Shown piece after piece: positions 61,672 to 64,000 of a stretch of DNA of 64,000 nucleotides; position 1 is the first letter of the stretch; each line of letters starts with the position of its first letter. Both the position numbers and the translations under genes were made by a program. Source of the DNA: Clostridiaceae bacterium. GTDB lineage: Bacteria; Bacillota; Clostridia; TANB77; CAG-508. The DNA lies in NCBI GenBank assembly GCA_021771025.1, contig JAETPW010000002.1, forward strand, positions 62,001 through 126,000, read 5' to 3'. The notes under the pieces were generated by a model that was given only the letters and a program-made list of their open reading frames with translations, did not search any database and was not told the origin of the DNA.

Positions 61672-62013
61672 ATGAGAAGAAAAAAAATTCGGAAGAAATA
61701 TTCTTCTAAGCAATTTCAAAAGAATAAAGAGGTAGAAAAATATAGACCAAAAGAAACAAGGAGAATAGAAAAAGTTGTTTTAGAATCCATAACTATTTTT
61801 CCTGAATCTATTGATTCCCTTTTGGTTGATGCTCTTTTTTCTAATGGAATTCGATTGTGTAAATTTTTTTCTATTTGCGATTTTGAGTATCTTACTTACT
61901 GGAAAAAGTTGACCTGTGGAGATATTCTTTATGTACAATTTCTTTCCAATGGAAGAACTGTTTCTTGCTTTCGTTATTATAATGAAAGAGAGGAAGAAGA
62001 AAATCAAGAATAA
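61672..62013 (+). CDS. Small protein with very basic N-terminus, unknown
   Basis: A 113-residue protein. The first 35 residues are Arg/Lys-rich (MRRKKIRKKYSSKQFQKNKE), suggesting nucleic-acid binding; the rest is mixed with IRLCKFFSICDFEYLTYWKK, and the end is acidic (EREEEENQE). Start at 61672, 5 bases after TAGGAGG; the longer frame to 61633 has no site. No family recognised. Confidence 0.65.
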   Translation: MRRKKIRKKYSSKQFQKNKEVEKYRPKETRRIEKVVLESITIFPESIDSLLVDALFSNGIRLCKFFSICDFEYLTYWKKLTCGDILYVQFLSNGRTVSCFRYYNEREEEENQE

Positions 62014-62017
62014 TTAA

Positions 62018-62057
62018 CAGAAAAAGCAACGAATACATTATTTCGTTGCTTTTTCTG
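62018..62057. terminator. Terminator between the small basic gene and mutS
   Basis: CAGAAAAAGCAACGAA and TTCGTTGCTTTTTCTG form a perfect 16-bp stem around ATACATTAT. Works on both strands for the two converging genes. A REP scrap TTGTCCAATTAGACAC follows and abuts the mutS stop. Confidence 0.9.
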
Positions 62058-62072
62058 TTGTCCAATTAGACA

Positions 62073-64000
62073 CTATTTCATTTTTTCTTTTATTCTCACA
62101 AGCGTATTTAACGCATCGATTGGTGTTAACTCATTTAAGTTAATTTTGTCTACTTCATGGGCAATTTCTGCTAATTTATAATTGTATAAATCAAATTGTC
62201 CTTCTACTTGCTTTTTGTCTTGTTTTTCGATTTTTTGCCCAGTGAATGTATTTTTTCGTTCTATACTTTTTAAAATTTGGTTTGCCTTTTGGGTAACTGG
62301 CTTTGGTACTCCTGCTAGCCTTGCTACATGGATTCCGTAACTTTCGTCAGTTCCTCCTCTTATGATTTTTCGTAAGAATATGATGTCTTCTCCTTTTTCT
62401 TTTACGGCTATGGAGTAGTTTTTTACGCCTTCTAATTTATCTTCGAGTTCGGTTAGTTCGTGGTAGTGTGTGGCAAATAAGGTTTTGGCTCCACATTTTT
62501 CTCTGTCTGCTATGTATTCGGCTACTGCCCAAGCAATTGACAAGCCATCATAGGTTGAGGTTCCTCTTCCTATTTCATCTAAAATGACTAGACTGTTTTT
62601 GGTTGCTTCTTTTAAAATGGTGGCTACTTCCATCATTTCTACCATAAATGTACTTTGCCCCATGCTTAAGTCATCTGAAGCCCCCACACGGGTAAATATT
62701 TTGTCTACTACGCCAATATGGGCTGACCTTGCGGGAACAAAACTTCCTACTTGAGCCATTAGCGTAATTAAGGCTACTTGCCTCATATAGGTTGACTTTC
62801 CTGCCATGTTTGGCCCGGTGATGATGGATAGACGATTTTCGTTTTCGTCTAAGTAGGTATCATTTTCCACGAATGAACCTGCTCCTAACATTTTTTCGAT
62901 GACGGGGTGCCTTCCTTCTTTAATGTCGATGATGCCTGATTCATCCACTTCTGGCATACAATAATTTAGGTCTTCGGCAACACTGGCAAAAGAACACAAA
63001 ACATCTAACGTCGATATAACTGTTGCTGAAAGTTGTAATCGTTTGATGTTGCGAGCTATTTCTTCTCGAATGGCAGTAAAGGCATTGTATTCTAAGTTAA
63101 CTACTTTTTCTTCTGCTCCTAAAATTTGATTTTCTAAGTTTTTTAGTTCTTCGGTAATATAACGCTCTGCATTGGTTAGGGTTTGTTTACGAATAAAGCG
63201 GTCAGGAACTTGGGCTAAGTTTGATTTAGTTACCTCAATAAAATAACCAAATACTTTATTAAATCCTACTTTTAAATTTTTGATTCCTGTTTTTTCTCGT
63301 TCTTCCGCTTCTAGGTTAATGATCCAATTTTTTCCTTGGGTGGTTGCTGTTTTTAGTTGGTCAATTTCAGGGTCATACCCTAGTTTGATGATTCCCCCTT
63401 CTTTGATGCTCATTGGTGGATCATCTACAATGGCTTTTTCGATGAGTTCATGAATGTCTTTTAATTCGTCTAAGTTTTGGTGTAATTCTTTTCCTAAATC
63501 AGACTGACAATTACTTAATATGGCTTTTATTTCTGGTAGTTTGGTAAGCGAATTTTTAAGCGTTACCATATCTCTTGCATTGGCATTTCCATAGGCCATT
63601 TTTCCTGCTAGACGTTCTATATCATACACTTTTTTTAAGTTTTCTGTGATGTCCCCTCTTAGGATGATATTATCCTTTAATTCTTGTACGGTTGATAACC
63701 TGTTATTTATCTCTTTGGTATCGATTAATGGGTCATTTAGCCATCTTCTTAAAAGCCTCCCTCCCATAGAAGTGGAAGTTTTATCTAATACCCAAAGAAG
63801 AGTTCCTTTTTTGGATTTATCTCGCATTTTTTCGGTGATTTCTAAATTTCTTCTGGCACTGATGTCTAGAGACATATATTTGGAAATTTGGTAAAGTTTA
63901 ATTTGGTTGATGTGTTCTAAGTTCGTCATTTGTGTTTGTTCTAGGTAAGAAAGTAATCCATTAATGCTACTGATGGCAAGTATTTTTTCATTAAGGTACA
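62073..64000 (-). CDS. mutS: DNA mismatch repair protein MutS, 5' part cut by right edge
   Basis: At least 642 residues are visible; the frame is still open at base 64000 (upstream residues read LNEKILAISSINGLLSYLEQ), so the ATG at 63929 is internal and the mismatch-binding N-terminal domain lies outside. Seen are the core/lever domains, the clamp, and the ATPase with Walker A TGPNMAGKSTYMR, VILDEIGRGTSTYDG and FATHYHEL. MutS finds mismatches and recruits MutL. The end LVRIKEKMK fits. The stop adjoins a GTCCAATTAG REP scrap. Confidence 0.97.
   Translation of the reverse strand, partial: YLNEKILAISSINGLLSYLEQTQMTNLEHINQIKLYQISKYMSLDISARRNLEITEKMRDKSKKGTLLWVLDKTSTSMGGRLLRRWLNDPLIDTKEINNRLSTVQELKDNIILRGDITENLKKVYDIERLAGKMAYGNANARDMVTLKNSLTKLPEIKAILSNCQSDLGKELHQNLDELKDIHELIEKAIVDDPPMSIKEGGIIKLGYDPEIDQLKTATTQGKNWIINLEAEEREKTGIKNLKVGFNKVFGYFIEVTKSNLAQVPDRFIRKQTLTNAERYITEELKNLENQILGAEEKVVNLEYNAFTAIREEIARNIKRLQLSATVISTLDVLCSFASVAEDLNYCMPEVDESGIIDIKEGRHPVIEKMLGAGSFVENDTYLDENENRLSIITGPNMAGKSTYMRQVALITLMAQVGSFVPARSAHIGVVDKIFTRVGASDDLSMGQSTFMVEMMEVATILKEATKNSLVILDEIGRGTSTYDGLSIAWAVAEYIADREKCGAKTLFATHYHELTELEDKLEGVKNYSIAVKEKGEDIIFLRKIIRGGTDESYGIHVARLAGVPKPVTQKANQILKSIERKNTFTGQKIEKQDKKQVEGQFDLYNYKLAEIAHEVDKINLNELTPIDALNTLVRIKEKMK

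Noticed and set aside
1..64000. Mollicute code 4 (TGA as Trp)
   Set aside because: Several good genes end in TGA (for example the NadR-like gene at 32482) and Trp is coded by TGG throughout.

Overview
The window looks like the chromosome of an anaerobic, AT-rich (about one third G+C by eye), low-GC Gram-positive bacterium (Bacillota, in the Clostridia/Mollicutes-related gut lineages). Pointers are an oxygen-sensitive class III ribonucleotide reductase, an archaeal/V-type ATP synthase in place of F-type genes, separate pyrB and pyrI, a DUF1540 protein, strong AGGAGG ribosome sites and consensus TTGACA/TATAAT promoters. TGA is used as a stop and TGG as Trp, so the code is standard. No tRNA, rRNA or CRISPR array was seen. 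The genus is not resolved.

Layout. 0-5 kb: a cut gene, a MATE transporter fused to a cytidylate-kinase-like domain, a small anchored protein and a Fic protein. 4.3-7.2 kb: nrdD-nrdG. 7.4-11.8 kb: DUF1064 and GIY-YIG proteins, a frameshifted gene, an anchored DUF5050 protein and a glucoamylase/GH144-like protein divergent from a GH3 beta-glucosidase (to 14.2 kb). 14.5-19.6 kb: an unusual two-gene ABC-ATPase locus and a MacB-like ATPase/permease. 19.9-23.6 kb: Nudix and MazG-like house-cleaning enzymes, pyrB, pyrI, smpB. 23.7-27.3 kb: MFS transporter, fba, DUF1540, peroxiredoxin. 27.5-29.7 kb: a decay zone with two ASCH-type genes, a class I synthetase-like gene and a methyltransferase, all broken. 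29.7-32.5 kb: AAA/DUF4143 ATPase, GNAT, NadR-like protein. 32.5-44.6 kb (minus strand): the V-type ATPase genes H-C / I-K-F-E-A-B-D, then a DUF2974 hydrolase and a DnaB-like helicase; trxA and trxB lie upstream. 46-51 kb: membrane proteins, metK, TetR, rpmF, DUF5662. 51-56 kb: asnB (frameshifted), with its 3' end duplicated on the far side of a 1.6-kb insert carrying an ORF6N gene. 56-64 kb: Nudix, alpha/beta hydrolase, HAD, a very acidic coiled-coil protein, tsaC/SUA5, a small basic protein and mutS running off the right edge.

The most unusual content is between genes. (1) A dispersed ~240-bp hairpin element is present in eight copies, full, internally deleted or with an inverted centre; its long arms change together so that pairing is kept. 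(2) A separate ~45-nt 5' cassette puts a stem-loop between a strong Shine-Dalgarno sequence and the start codon of at least five unrelated genes (GH3, pyrB, pyrI, dnaB-like, ntpB; possibly a sixth). (3) Several REP-like families built on GGGGACG cores sit exactly at gene ends, supply stop codons and terminators, and in one case form a 53-bp perfect stem inside the 5' UTR of fba.
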